Source: Strigamia acuminata (taxonomy: Eukaryota; Arthropoda; Chilopoda; Geophilomorpha; Linotaeniidae). Taken from it: a stretch of DNA of 64,000 bases. How positions within the stretch are numbered: the stretch's first letter is position 1; each line of letters starts with the position of its first letter. Shown here one piece after another: positions 44,829 to 56,519 of the stretch. Location of the stretch: the NCBI GenBank assembly GCA_949358305.1, contig OX442314.1:19337060-19401059 (forward strand). The letters run 5' to 3'. The notes under the pieces were generated by a model, which was given only the letters and a program-made list of their open reading frames with translations, was not told the origin of the DNA and searched no databases. Made by a program: the position numbers and the translations under genes.

Positions 44829-45460
44829 ACGGAAACATTCATTACAGAGGTAATTATAAAAAAATAAAAAAAAATAAAAAAAAAACCTGACCGTCGCCTG
44901 GTTTTCTTTTTTAGTGTAATAAATGAAGCATTTGCCTGGGTCAACAAATGTTTGACCTCGTCTATTATAATAATGAAATAATTACATGCTGGTATGTAAT
45001 TTTCAAACGAATCAATTCCCAGTCCAACTTGAGTAGAAACTTGAAATAGATGGGGCACTCTTATCCTCACTTCTTTTTGTTCGCTTTCTAATCTGGTTGT
45101 TGTAGTTATAACATTTTTACACGGTGTGTGTATTCGAGGAATTTTAATACCGTCATATACATGGCAAACGAAAAAAAAGAAACTGTTGGAAATCAAATTC
45201 TAAATATGCAAAAATTATTTTTGTATTATCAATTATTTTCATTTTTTTCTTGTAATTGGATCAATTTTGAAGTCGAAATAAGGTAAGGAACTAAAATTGT
45301 ATGTTATTAATTAGCTGTAACCTTATTAACGGGAAAAATTTTCAATTAGAAAACATCCATCGAAGCAGTTATTCAAAATACTCATGCTGATGCATCAAAT
45401 AGTATGTATGAACTTAATGCTTCACAATTTTCTTTTAGTTTATGACTTAATTTGAATTAA
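44822..45460 (+). pseudogene. Decayed 5' end of a further M13-like copy
   Basis: The upstream blocks of the tandem unit can be followed in degenerate form (ACAAACGGAAACATTCATTA at 44826, AACAAATGTTTGACC at about 44943), then a first exon from ATG 45161. It begins with a tail like KKRNCWKSNSKYAK but hits a stop after about 32 residues because a short deletion shifts the frame inside the membrane anchor; the anchor end continues in another frame and stops again. Degenerate copies of exon 2 and the start of exon 3 follow to about 45440, after which similarity ends. It cannot make a protein. Confidence 0.7.
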
Positions 45461-45469
45461 GCCTGATAT

Positions 45470-45951
45470 TTGTTGTTTGCTATCCGATTGCAATACTTAC
45501 GTACCTTAAAGTTCTTTCTGGCTATCCAATCACAGAAGGTGAAATGCACTTTAATCTCAAGTTAAACAAACTGCTAGTACTATTGTATTTCTGGAACTAC
45601 TACTGGTATTTCTAGTACTAAAATCGACATTTATTTGACGAAATCTTAACCCTTTGCTGCACAACCTTATACATGCCGATTGGCTTTCACATTTTCTGTG
45701 TGTAGATTTACACGCTGCACTCGTTAACTTGAAAATCAAGTTAAAAAAATGTTTATGTTTTAAAACAAATAGTTATGTTTAGAAGTATTTTTAACGCATA
45801 ACATTTTTATCAAAGTAATTTAATACTTCTCAACAAGGTCCTGTATCAAGGATCACAGATTGAATTTTGTGTTTTAGTTGCGAGAAAATGGGTAGCTAAC
45901 TTTTGAAGTTTGAATTGTTAAATCATTTAAATTTAAATTTTATTTTTACAG
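45470..45951. other. Region upstream of the divergent M13-like gene 6
   Basis: No coding exon recognised. The start codon of the gene at 45952 must lie in or beyond this stretch. AT-rich sequence with no clear signal. Confidence 0.35.
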
Positions 45952-48900
45952 GGCGCTGTAAATTCTTTATTCTGCTCTTAATTATCCTTACCCCAACTTC
46001 AATTTTAATTAGAACGAGTGACGACATTTGCAATACTAAAAATTGCCGTACAACAGGTGAGGACTTTTGTAAATATAACTGCAAATATTCAAGTTTACTT
46101 TTGTTTGGCTGTACAGCTTTAACATTACTAGATAATATGAATAGTGAGGTTTTTCCTTGTGAAGATTTTTACGAATACGCTTGTGGAAATTTTCCGAAAA
46201 CTGTAAATTTATCACACGAGATGCCGTTTACGGCTGTTCTTTCAGAAAGATATGCTGAATACTTGGAAGAAATAAAAGGTATTTATACAATTCTTTCATG
46301 AATCAAGGCCCGAAGTACATTTATGTATAGTGTTGCTATATTTTGCTATATTCGCTTCACAGCCGATGCTAATAATGCATATTATTAAAGTTTTGTTAGA
46401 AAGTAGAAAGACACTATCTGAGCCAGACTCTGTGAGAAAAGCTAAGGATTTTTACACTGTCTGCATGAATTCGAGTACCGTAATTTATTAAGCTAATTGG
46501 ACTCAGATTACACATTTTTGTAAATTTCATGAAGGAATATCTTTAAAAATGTATAGTCTGAGACAGATTTTTTTTTCTTTAAATTTTTAATTTGTTTTAA
46601 TGGTTTTTAATTTATTTGCTTATAGCGGTTGAAGACGAAATTCAAGATATCAAACTTTATGTCGAAGACTCTTTAGGGAGTATGCCATTGATAATGAAAG
46701 ATGAGTGGGAAGAAGACCGCTTTAATTGGCAAGAAATGCTCGTTTATCTCATAAGAAACGGTTTCAAGAATACAGGCTTATTTGATATTAAAATTGAAGT
46801 AACTTCATTATCTGATAAGACAACCAGATTCGTATTCTATGTGCGATTTGTACTTTTGTAATACAAAGAAAAATTAATTAATCTGTAAGAATGACTTATA
46901 TTTTTAGATAGAATATCGTCCATCCGCATTGCACACACTACTCGGCAATTATTCCTTGATTTCTGATGAAGCTAGCATAAAATTAAATGAAATTTTGCAA
47001 AACTTATTATCAACATTTGCAGTTCCTGTAACTGATGAAGAGAATTTTTCAAATCAAATTCGTCAGATTGTTAGATTTATGCACTTGTATAAAAGGGTAT
47101 AATAATTCAAATTTATTGCTCATTTTAGTTTAAAAACTTATGTATTTTCAAGTTACCCACATATTCAAGATTAGTGACTTTGCATAGCATTGAAGAACTT
47201 CAAATATACATTCCTGAGGTATGCATTTTGAACTGATGCAAACGTTTGAGAACTGTGTGGAGCGTTAACATTTACCTATTTTAATCATACAGTTCAATTG
47301 GATAAAGTTCTTTCAAAAACTCGGCAACAAATACTTGGAGCTAGAAACAGAAGTGTATGTTGAAGGAATTGATTGGCTAAAGTCAGTGATTAGAACTGTT
47401 CACAGGACCACAAAGAAGTATAAATACTCGAACTAACTAATTGTTTGTTGCAAATAGCTTTCAAATCAACATAATATTTTTTTTTTAATATTCAGGACAA
47501 TCGCCAATTATCTTGTGCTGAATACAATTGCATCGCTGTATGTGAACCAAGAATTATCGATTTCATTCCAATCAAGAATAAGAGAAATTATACAAAACGT
47601 CACTTATACTTCACCACCACACGAACCACTAACACCGAAGAGGTAATGATTAATTTAAGGCAGATAAAACTATTTTATATTTACATTTTACAATAATATT
47701 TCAGAAGTCATTTTTGCATTCAACATAGCGGTCATATTTCTAATGCTGTCAAAGCGATACATTATAAGAAATATTTATTTCATCGGATAAGAGATTCAGT
47801 AACTATTTTGCGAGTACATTACCGTACATTATTATCGTATAATTGTCCTGTTTAATTTTTTTTAGGTTCAGCAAATAATCAAGCAAATACATGATACATT
47901 CCATACATTTTTGTATGCTAGTTACTCAAATGAAGACTTTATTCTGAACGTTTTACAAATTTTAGAAGTCAGAAATAATTTTTAAAAGTTTTAGTTTAGA
48001 TATATCTTATATTTTTAATAAGCAGTATCGGAATAACAGCTGGGATATCCCTACGGAGATAGCTATCGATGAACAATATTTGGACGACATGTATTTGGAC
48101 AGCCAATACGAAAAAGTAAGAACGTGTGTGGTAAAGATCTTAGTTTAACAAAGCACTTATGTACGGTAATAAACTGGAATTACTTCTGCAAAACTAGTCA
48201 TTACACGTGCGAATTGCATCGGTTAAAGAGAAAATTGCATTTTATTTCAGCTGCCATCTGATTGGAGTTCTTACTTCAAGAACTTACTTGCAATTAAAAA
48301 ATTTCAAGTGGTACAATCGATAGCTGGGTAAGGCAATCATGTTTCAATGCACTTACTCAAATCAGAAAATGCTATTCATATTTCAAACAGAAAAATACCA
48401 TCCGAATTTCAACAACCAGATGTGAAATACATAGGCAGTTTAAAGCGTGGACTTCAAAAAATTAGTTTGTGTTATTGACTTGTAATATTGTGAGGACAGT
48501 TTATTCACCGTCTAACTGAATTATATTTCAGTCGTTCCAGCTTGTTTATTAAATGGTATTGTGTATGGAGTCAATCGCAATTCTGGCTTTAATTTTGGCA
48601 CCCTGGGTTTTAAAATTTGTGAAGGATTGATTATGTATTTACGACCACTTATGGGTGACTTTTACGGTGTATATTCATAAATAGCATTATAACGTTTATT
48701 TTTATTTGCTTAGAATTATACCTACACCAACGTTTTCCCTTGTTCACCGCAGACCCTATTTCAGAAACGCCAGATTACATGCTTAAAATGTTTTCCAGTA
48801 ACGTAAAAACATTCCCCGAGTTTCAGCAATGGCCAAAGGTGAATATAAATACACGTAGTTAAAACCAATTGCTTATTTCAGCTTTAATAGTGGAAAGAAC

Positions 48901-49374
48901 AGGATCTATACAAGACTGTTTTATTTGAAAGCTTAACAGCCAAATTAGCTTATGGTGTAAGTATTGCGTGTAGATTATATTATAAAGTAATTTCAAGTGG
49001 TTTGATGTTATAGGCTTACGAAGATTGGCTAAAGAAATATGGTGATGATAGACAGTTGCCAGGAATCGAATTAAATTCGACACAATTATTTTGGCTTGGT
49101 TATACAACTGTATGCTTGAAAATGACTACTTAGTATCCACTATGTGATTTATTGAAAGCGCTTTTCTATTTTCAGTTGCATTGTGCTGCATATGAGGAAA
49201 ATTATACAAGGTTTTTGCCATTTTATACTCCCAACGAGAACAAATTAAGGTTGTGATAGTAAACAATTTACGATGTATAGTGCTAAATGCGGTTTAATTC
49301 TTTTTTTCAGTGTTCTAAGTTTGTTTCATTTAATACCAGAGTTTAATAAAATGTTTCAGTGCGAAGATGCGTAA
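45952..49374 (+). CDS. Divergent M13-like pseudo-peptidase, gene 6 (start exon not found)
   Basis: Exons: 45952-46056, 46117-46278, 46391-46474, 46626-46840, 46908-47096, 47153-47218, 47293-47417, 47496-47642, 47705-47813, 47866-47967, 48023-48115, 48251-48327, 48391-48464, 48532-48654, 48714-48838, 48891-48956, 49014-49109, 49176-49249, 49311-49374. They give 697 residues in one frame. It has a membrane anchor (FFILLLIILTPTSILI), then CEDFYEYACGNF typical of M13. Exon phases match the other genes, but most exon lengths have drifted. The zinc site reads FKICE (48609-48623), and GEN/AD and the catalytic His/Arg are absent. The C-terminus ends near Cys (QCEDA). No ATG precedes the first exon in frame, so an upstream exon is missing. 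It is too diverged to be a recent copy of genes 3-5, yet all frames are open, suggesting selection to keep a protein. Confidence 0.78.
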
Positions 49375-50347
49375 TTAGAGTAATGGAGTTTACTGATTAT
49401 TGAAAACCTATAATAAATCTGCAAACATGATAATTACATGTGCATGAAGGGAAAAATACATAGAATGACCACAAGATCACACCCAAAAGTAATCCCAAAA
49501 GCTTCAATCATGGCTACAGCCTACACCACCTTGCTCAATTCCCCACATCTGGATAAAATCGAGTAGATACAGTACCCGAGTTGAAAATCTTAAATATACG
49601 TAAATATATGAACAGCATAATAAATTTTGTATCACTTCATTGAAGTGAAAGTTTGTTGATTGGAGGGCTCCTATAATTTGTTTGCCCTCCCACCCCTCCC
49701 GTTCCCACACTTTTGAATCCAGCATACATTTTAGGAGAAAGAAATTATTTCTCTACTTTCATTTGTGTTGTTTATCAGTCAGTTATAATTATTGTAAATT
49801 ATACGATTAATACATATATTTTTTAAATAAAATGACAATGACTTTATAAAAGAAATAAACAAACTTACCGTTAAGACGTGGACTTCCAAGGATAAAGCTA
49901 TGTACTCTATTGTGGAATGGACCTTCTTAACTATTTAATACCTAATGTCAAAAATAAACACATTAACACTGCTGATAAAGTTCGCTGGTTTTAATTACCT
50001 GTTGCTCTAAATTCTTGATCAGTTGTGGGGCGAAGGTATAAAATTATAGCTAATATGCAAAAGAGCTAACATGGCTAGGAGTTAAAAAATCATACACATG
50101 AGCTAAAATGCAGAAAACCTAATGTGTACAAGAGCTACTAAATAAATCTTGAACAATGTTTTTTTTTTGTCTGACATACCTACATGAACGCAAAATTATG
50201 CAAATGATCACGATATTAACATAGTGATGACAGAAATAAAATGAACAAACCCCCCTGATTAATTAAAAATTGTATCATGAATTCATGAGTGTCATAATAA
50301 AAAAAATTAAATAATTATAATTATTCTTTCTCTGAAATTATATTTAT
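49375..50347. other. Intergenic region between convergent genes
   Basis: The M13-like gene 6 (+) and the first hydrolase (-) converge here. AATAAA at 49412-49417 is a good polyadenylation signal for gene 6. No coding sequence or repeat is recognised in the remaining ~900 bp. Confidence 0.5.
49412..49417 (+). terminator. Polyadenylation signal AATAAA of M13-like gene 6
   Basis: A canonical hexamer begins 38 nt after the stop codon of the divergent M13-like gene. Confidence 0.5.
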
Positions 50348-51339
50348 CTAAAAACCTATAAATGTAATTATATGCTCAGATATTGTTTTAGGATCGTTCA
50401 AGTGTACATAATGAGTTCCTTCCACTTCGATGTATTTAACGACCGTGCAATGTTTCTGATAAAATTTTTTGAATTCTTCATACACTTTTTGCTTTTCATA
50501 AACTAGTCCATCTTTTGCTTTGATAATTAAGAGCTTGCATCTCATATACTCAGCTAACTTCTTCAATTGTTCAGTGCTGAGTAAAGAATCAGTCGGAAAT
50601 GGTAGCCCGATTCTGAGATCCAACACCAAACGTACTTTTCTATCATCCAACATCTTACATCCTCTTTTCATTAAAATTTTAGCCGACTCAGCAGTCAATC
50701 CACTGTTTTTCATCATGTCTTCCAATAATTTGTCCGTCGAATAGGTGTGAGACTGATAATCGCCTTCGTTTATCTGCATTCGTGAATTATAACAATTTCT
50801 CACAACTATTTGCAGCAGCGGGTCAGCAGCCGCCAGCGTAAATCTTTTAATCGCGTCTAAACTGACGAGATTATTCACAAGTTCAGGAAATAAACTGGCA
50901 AAAATTAATCCAGTTTCAGCACCTCCACCATGTCCTATGTAATCGAATTTCTCCCATTTGAAAAATCTAGATGTACGTAAAACGGCTGTAACATAGTCCC
51001 ACAAATAGTAAATATGTCCTTTCGCAAAGTGGGAGCTTTGACCATGACCAGGTAAGTCGACACAAACTATGTTCCAATGTTTAGGCAACAGTCTCACCAA
51101 CGTATCAAAAGTCCCAGCATTGTCTTTAATTGAATGAACTGCAATAACTGGATAGCCGTTAATATTGCCCCACTGTTTAACTGCAATGGGATGAAAATTG
51201 TTGGTTCCATCATACTATACAGAAAAAATTAACATATATGTACCTGCCATGTGTCCCCATGGCACTGGAATGTTCAACTCTTTACACGGAGAATTCCCTA
51301 TGCGTTGTATTTGGGAAAAATAACATCTTCCTATTAACC
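50348..51339 (-). CDS. Kraken/SERHL-like alpha/beta hydrolase 1, nucleophile lost, 5' incomplete
   Basis: Exons (minus): 51339-51244 and 51180-50348; an earlier exon ending in phase 1 is required but not identified (a candidate ATG is at 51618). The protein has the family entry IPVPWGHMA, DLPGHGQSSHF, the strand FDYIGH and the C-terminal VEGTHYVHL with the catalytic His. The nucleophile elbow, GHSMG or GHSLG in the two neighbours, is GHGGG here (50921-50935), so the Ser is replaced by Gly, and the oxyanion region HGWQDN is HSIKDN. Two active-site regions changed while the frame of about 310 residues stayed open, so a catalytically dead paralogue is likely. Confidence 0.82.
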
Positions 51340-51644
51340 CTGCAATTAAAATGTAAATGATATTTAGTCCTACATTTGGTATTCACTATTCATGTGGGTA
51401 TTCTTAAATATGAGACTATACCTTGTGCCTTAAATAACTGGTAGTTGGGTTTTAAACGGACGATTATTAATTTTGAAAAAATTACAAACATTCTTCACCC
51501 TGTTTGATGTCCCACCATTTTGTAACTATTGTTTACTCCAATTAACGCCATCTGACATCACAGTTTCAAACTTAAAAGATGAATTCAAAATTTTAACACA
51601 ACTCCAAACATAAAACATTTCGTTTTAATCGATAATAAAATAAT
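51340..51644. other. Upstream region of hydrolase 1, up to element D
   Basis: It should contain the missing first exon of hydrolase 1. A minus-strand ATG at 51618 opens a short frame (MFYVWSCVKIL) loosely reminiscent of the first exon of hydrolase 3, but no convincing donor site in the needed phase was found. Element D begins at 51650. Confidence 0.3.
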
Positions 51645-51649
51645 AACAT

Positions 51650-51855
51650 TGTTATGCTGGGGCATCACGTTGAAATAAAGGAGAGGTTTTTAAAGTGGAA
51701 AACAAAACACACGTCTTTACTCGTGGGTAAAATACAAGCAAGTGAGGAGTAATACAACATTGTCATGGTAACGCTTTTACAACAATGTAACAGTATGATA
51801 TAGCAGTAACACGTTCTTAACAATGAACTCAACATCACATTAACATAACTTAACA
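51650..51855 (-). repeat. 3' LTR of element D
   Basis: It is 206 bp, TGTT...AACA, matching 56314-56519. Confidence 0.92.
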
Positions 51856-51874
51856 TTACTTCCCCTGAAACCCA

Positions 51875-54800
51875 TTATGCCCTGATAATTGGTTTCACAC
51901 CTAATAATTCTCTGAAATTACTTAATTTCACTTTATCTAAAGGCTTTGTCAATAAATCAGCTTCATTGTTCTCGGTTGGAACAAATTCCAATTTGACTCG
52001 TTTCGCCTTTATCTGTTCTCTGATGTAGTGGTACCGGACATCAATATGTTTTGATCTCCGGTTCTCCACATTGCTTTGTGCAAAAACTTTAGCTGGTTGG
52101 TTGTCGCATCTCATGATTGTTGGTCCTCCGATCAACGTTGACAAATCCAACTCTTCGATCAGTCGTCGCATCCATACAATGTCTTTCGAACAATTGCACA
52201 TCGAGATGTACTCGGCTTCCATGCTGCTGGTGGCTACGACCTTCTGCTTGCTGCTCTGCCATATTACTAAATTCTCGGCTAGTTTCAGCAAAGTTCCGCT
52301 GTAAGATCTTCGGTTAATCTTGCAATTCGCCCAATCTGCGTCTGCGAATGCAGTCAAAAATCCTTTATTCTCATTGTAAACCAATCCGTGTTTCTTGGTT
52401 CCCGACAGATATCGTAGAATGCGTTTGGCCATTTGCCAGTGATTGGTTTTTGGTTTGCTGTTAAATTGTGCTAACACATTTACAGCGTGTGAAATGTCCG
52501 GTCTCGTACTGTTGGCCAAGTAAGATAAGCAGCCAATTACCTCTCTATAAGGCTCGACCGTCAGATCTTCAAATTCTTCTGGCTCTTTCTTATTGTTGTC
52601 AGTACATTTCACCATTGGTGTCGCCATTGGTTTTGAATCAGTCATGTTGAATCTCTTCAGGATTTTCTCAACATATTTTTCTTGCGTTAAAAACATGTTT
52701 CCGTTTTTATCCCGTCCAAATTCGATTCCTAACATGTACTTCAGAGTTCCAAGTTCTTTGATTTCAAAACATTTACGCAGTCTCTTTTTGATTTCTCGAC
52801 ACATGTTTTCTGATTGTCCGGCTATCACCATGTCGTCGACGTAAACCCCGATAATTCCGCGTTCGTTTCCTATTTGAATCCAATAAACACACGCGTCGGA
52901 AAAACAACGTTTGAAACCCTGTTTCTCGAGTTCCTCGTCCAACTTGTCATTCCACGCACGTCCTGATTGTTTTAATCCGTATAACGACTTGATTAGTCTG
53001 CACACTTTGTTTTTCCATTTTCCCACTAAGCCTTCGGGAATTTCCATGTAGACTTCTTCTTCGAGTATACCATTTAAGTATGCTGTCGTTACATCAACTT
53101 GTTCCAACACCCAACCCAAAATTACAGCTATAGCAATTATGAGTCGCATTGTCGCAATTCCGGCCACTGGAGAATATGTCTCGGTATAATCATGACCGTA
53201 GCGCTGTGTAAATCCTTTGGCAACTAAGCGCGCTTTATACCGCTCAACTGAACCATCTGGGTTTTGTTTGACTCGAAACACCCATTTACAGCCAATCGCT
53301 TTGCTGTCTTTTGGTAAATCCGTAATCTCCCATGTTTCATTCTTGTGTAAGCTGTTTAATTCGTCATCTATTGCGGTTTGCCATTTCGTTGCGTCCTTGG
53401 AATTCAATGCCTCTTGGTAGGTAGAAGGTTCTTCAAAATGACAAAACATTGCTGTTCCTATCAAATCCTCTTCATCTTCCTCCTCAGCATCTTCCGTTTC
53501 TGCAACTTCCGGTTCCGCTTGTTGTTGCACCTGACTTCGGAGAATCATCTTTGTTGGTTCGTACTGTTTTTGAACGGCTTCAGCTTTTGTCGGTCGTCCA
53601 CGTTTTGGTTTTGCCGCTGGCGGAACTTGTTTCGGTTCGTCGAAAGTGAGAGTCATTACTTCCTTCGCGTCCAATTCATCCGTTTCGTTGAATCCGAATT
53701 CATTTTCTTTGAACACGACGTCACGTGAAGTCATCACTTTTCTTTTCTTGGTATTCCACAACCGATATGTCTTCTCCCCGGCTGAATACCCAAGAAATAT
53801 GCATTTTTCTCCGCGATTGTCCAATTTTCTTCTTTTGGCCGCGGGAACGTGCATCACTGCATTGCAGCCAAACACTCTTAAGTGTTTCACGGATGGCGTT
53901 CGCCCGTACCAAACTTCATACGGCGTTTTCCCAGTGATTTGTGTCACTGTCCGGTTTCTCACGTAAACTGCAGTATTGACTGCTTCAGCCCAAAAATCTG
54001 CACCCAATTGCGTTTGGATCAAACTTGACCGCACCAGATCCAGCAATGTCCGGTTTAATCTCTCAGAAATTCCATTTTGTTCTGGGGTGTACACTGCGGT
54101 GCGTTGATGAGAAATTCCTTTCTCCTTCAGGAAACGGTCAAATTCTTCGTTGCAGTATTCGAGCCCGTTATCCGTTCGCAAGGCTTTTATTTTCTTCCCC
54201 GTTTTTCTCTCCATTCTCGTCATGTAATCTTGAAATTTTTCAAGCGCTTCAGATTTGTGGGTCAGAAAGTAGACATCTATTTTCCTTGACTTATCATCAA
54301 TAAACGTAATGTAGTAACGATGCCCTCCCTTGCTCTTTGTTTGAAGTGGACCCGCAATGTCCGAATGGATCAAATCCAGTACTTCGGATGCCAACTTCCG
54401 TTCTTCCTTGTTGAATGGTTTTCGGGTGGATTTTCCTTGGAGACATGAATCACATTTGCTGATTGCATCTTTGTTGATCTCCAATCCCCTGACTTTGTCT
54501 TTTTCGGCCATCTTTTGTAGACTGTCCAAAGACACGTGCATGTATCTTTGATGCCAAATTTCGTTTTTGGTCGCTTCCGTTGTCGCCGTCATCCCGTGAT
54601 GTGACGCCTCGTTGACCAGATACATTCTGTTTTCTCTCTTCGCTCGAAGAATCACGACATCCTTTGAATTCATCACGTTGCAAAATCCGTTCTTGAATGA
54701 CAACCAGTAGCCTTTTGCTTCCAGTTGCGCGACGGAGAGTAAATTCATCGTCACTTCCGGCACGTAAAGTACTTCTTTTAAAATCGTTGGTACTGTCTGC

Positions 54801-55705
54801 CCATCGTACACGAAATCTACGTTGATGTCCCCTTGAGCTTCTACTTTGACCTTCTTTCCGTTTGCGATATTTATTTCCGCCACTTTGGGATTTTGAAGTT
54901 CCAAAAATTTCCCTTTCTGCGCTGTCATGTGATGACTCGCTCCTGAATCGATCACCCAAACGTCCTTATCCGCTCGCGCCGCAAATGCCGACATAACATT
55001 GGCCTTCTTGTGGTCACTGGAATTCTTGGACTCAGTGCTTCTTTCCTTCTTGGGCTTGTGGCAGTCCCGCGCATAATGGCCAAATTTGTTACAATTGTAA
55101 CATTTGATCTTTTTAAGATCACGTTGCTGTGGAATCTTGTTCGCAATTAGCACAGCCGAATCCCGTTTGGTATTGTCTGAAGTCTCTCTTCTTGAAGACT
55201 CCGCCAATATCATGTCTTTTATTTTGTTCGACGTGAAATCCGCTTTTGCAATCGTGTGTACTGACGTAATCAGTCCTTCGTATTCTTTGGTCAAACCACA
55301 TAACATGGCCCAAGCCAAATCTGTGTCCCCGACCGTTTGGCCCGCATTCGTTAATCTCTCGGAGCATTCGGACACTCTCATGAGATACTTGTCCATATTT
55401 TCACCGGTCTGCTTCATTGTTGAATAAAGTTCTCGGCGGAGTTGGACGATGCGTAACGAGTTCGTCGGTTCGTAGACTTCTTTCAGTCGATCCCAAGCTT
55501 CTTTTGGACTTTGCAATCCCCGTATATGTGATTGCTGTTGTGTTTTGATTGTCAAACCAATTATTGAAAAAGCTTTATTGGTCAGCTCTGCCAATTTCGT
55601 CGCGTCAGCTTCTTTTTCAGTCCCATCAACTACAGCCCAAAGTTTCTTCTCAGTAAGTAGCAGTTTGACACTAAATGCCCATGACAAATAGTTGGACCCG
55701 TCCAT
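51875..55705 (-). CDS. Element D gag-pol polyprotein
   Basis: 1276 residues from the first in-frame ATG (55705, MDGSNYLSWAFSVKLLL). In order: gag UBN2-like region, zinc knuckle CYNCNKFGHYARDC (about residue 205), aspartic protease VIDSGASHHM (about 255), pre-integrase IWHQRYMHVS with CDSC, integrase HSDIAGP, LRTDNGLEY, QNGISERLNRT, RT with QVDVTTAYLNGILEEE, SLYGLKQSGRAW, GVYVDDMVIA, and RNase H with AFADADWANC, SSMEAEYISM, RCDNQPA and ADLLTKPL. Every catalytic residue is present and no break is seen. Similar in plan to plant Tnt1-type and animal copia proteins. Confidence 0.94.
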   Translation of the reverse strand: MDGSNYLSWAFSVKLLLTEKKLWAVVDGTEKEADATKLAELTNKAFSIIGLTIKTQQQSHIRGLQSPKEAWDRLKEVYEPTNSLRIVQLRRELYSTMKQTGENMDKYLMRVSECSERLTNAGQTVGDTDLAWAMLCGLTKEYEGLITSVHTIAKADFTSNKIKDMILAESSRRETSDNTKRDSAVLIANKIPQQRDLKKIKCYNCNKFGHYARDCHKPKKERSTESKNSSDHKKANVMSAFAARADKDVWVIDSGASHHMTAQKGKFLELQNPKVAEINIANGKKVKVEAQGDINVDFVYDGQTVPTILKEVLYVPEVTMNLLSVAQLEAKGYWLSFKNGFCNVMNSKDVVILRAKRENRMYLVNEASHHGMTATTEATKNEIWHQRYMHVSLDSLQKMAEKDKVRGLEINKDAISKCDSCLQGKSTRKPFNKEERKLASEVLDLIHSDIAGPLQTKSKGGHRYYITFIDDKSRKIDVYFLTHKSEALEKFQDYMTRMERKTGKKIKALRTDNGLEYCNEEFDRFLKEKGISHQRTAVYTPEQNGISERLNRTLLDLVRSSLIQTQLGADFWAEAVNTAVYVRNRTVTQITGKTPYEVWYGRTPSVKHLRVFGCNAVMHVPAAKRRKLDNRGEKCIFLGYSAGEKTYRLWNTKKRKVMTSRDVVFKENEFGFNETDELDAKEVMTLTFDEPKQVPPAAKPKRGRPTKAEAVQKQYEPTKMILRSQVQQQAEPEVAETEDAEEEDEEDLIGTAMFCHFEEPSTYQEALNSKDATKWQTAIDDELNSLHKNETWEITDLPKDSKAIGCKWVFRVKQNPDGSVERYKARLVAKGFTQRYGHDYTETYSPVAGIATMRLIIAIAVILGWVLEQVDVTTAYLNGILEEEVYMEIPEGLVGKWKNKVCRLIKSLYGLKQSGRAWNDKLDEELEKQGFKRCFSDACVYWIQIGNERGIIGVYVDDMVIAGQSENMCREIKKRLRKCFEIKELGTLKYMLGIEFGRDKNGNMFLTQEKYVEKILKRFNMTDSKPMATPMVKCTDNNKKEPEEFEDLTVEPYREVIGCLSYLANSTRPDISHAVNVLAQFNSKPKTNHWQMAKRILRYLSGTKKHGLVYNENKGFLTAFADADWANCKINRRSYSGTLLKLAENLVIWQSSKQKVVATSSMEAEYISMCNCSKDIVWMRRLIEELDLSTLIGGPTIMRCDNQPAKVFAQSNVENRRSKHIDVRYHYIREQIKAKRVKLEFVPTENNEADLLTKPLDKVKLSNFRELLGVKPIIRA

Positions 55706-56313
55706 TTTTTTCAATTCCGTAGGACGTAATGCCTGATGATGACGTCGTATCTGTCATCTCGTTTCGGAAAATTTTCAAAATTGCAAATAGCACAGACTGT
55801 TGTCAGTTTCAAACAATTTTCCCCCAAAATAGCAACAACAATTGAAACAAACTTAATGCTATCTTAAATCTACAACAAAGCTTCGTTGCGCAGATCCTAA
55901 CAATACAAGTTTTAAACAATTGCATGCACAAATAGTTCGTTTTGCTTCAATAATGGCGTCGTTTTCTTCTTGTTTCGATTGCACGTGCAGTTCGAAAATG
56001 GCGTCGTTCGAATCCCGTTCGTTGCAAACTCGTTGAAAATTATGCCTTTCGTCCCTTATGGCTCATGAAGCTAATTACTAGTCGAAAATAACTCACAGTT
56101 CCCGACCTCGTTTGCGTCCTCGTTCGATTTAGGCCCGTCTTGCCACACGTTCGATTCCGCTCGTTTTTCCGTTTTCTCGGAACGTCTGCCGCACGTTCGA
56201 ATCGTCTGCCGTACGTTCGAATCGTCTCGTCGTGCCGTGGAAACGTTCGTCTACCTTTCCGATATTCGTTGGACACACCCGCGCTGCTTAACGTCCTGGA
56301 CCCATAACCAATT

Positions 56314-56519
56314 TGTTATGCTGGGGCATCACGTTGAAATAAAGGAGAGGTTTTTAAAGTGGAAAACAAAACACACGTCTTTACTCGTGGGTAAAATACA
56401 AGCAAGTGAGGAGTAATACAACATTGTCATGGTAACGCTTTTACAACAATGTAACAGTATGATATAGCAGTAACACGTTCTTAACAATGAACTCAACATC
56501 ACATTAACATAACTTAACA
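56314..56519 (-). repeat. 5' LTR of element D
   Basis: It is 206 bp, paired with 51650-51855. The primer-binding site lies at its inner (left) edge and AACAT follows at 56520-56524. Confidence 0.92.

Larger units (their letters stand above)
51650..56519 (-). mobile_element. Ty1/copia LTR retrotransposon D
   Basis: 206-bp LTRs at 51650-51855 and 56314-56519 appear identical, with the target duplication AACAT (51645-51649, 56520-56524). The primer site at about 56295-56309 reads GGTTATGGGTCCAGG on the coding strand (initiator tRNA-Met anticodon-arm type), four bases from the LTR. The purine tract CAGGGGAAG (coding strand) is at 51858-51866. 4870 bp with one open frame. It is inserted between hydrolase genes 1 and 2, only 48 bp from the stop codon of hydrolase 2. 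Confidence 0.94.

Noticed and set aside
49504-49725. 73-codon minus-strand ORF after M13-like gene 6
   Set aside because: Low-complexity composition, no neighbours in the same frame, and no splice-supported extension.
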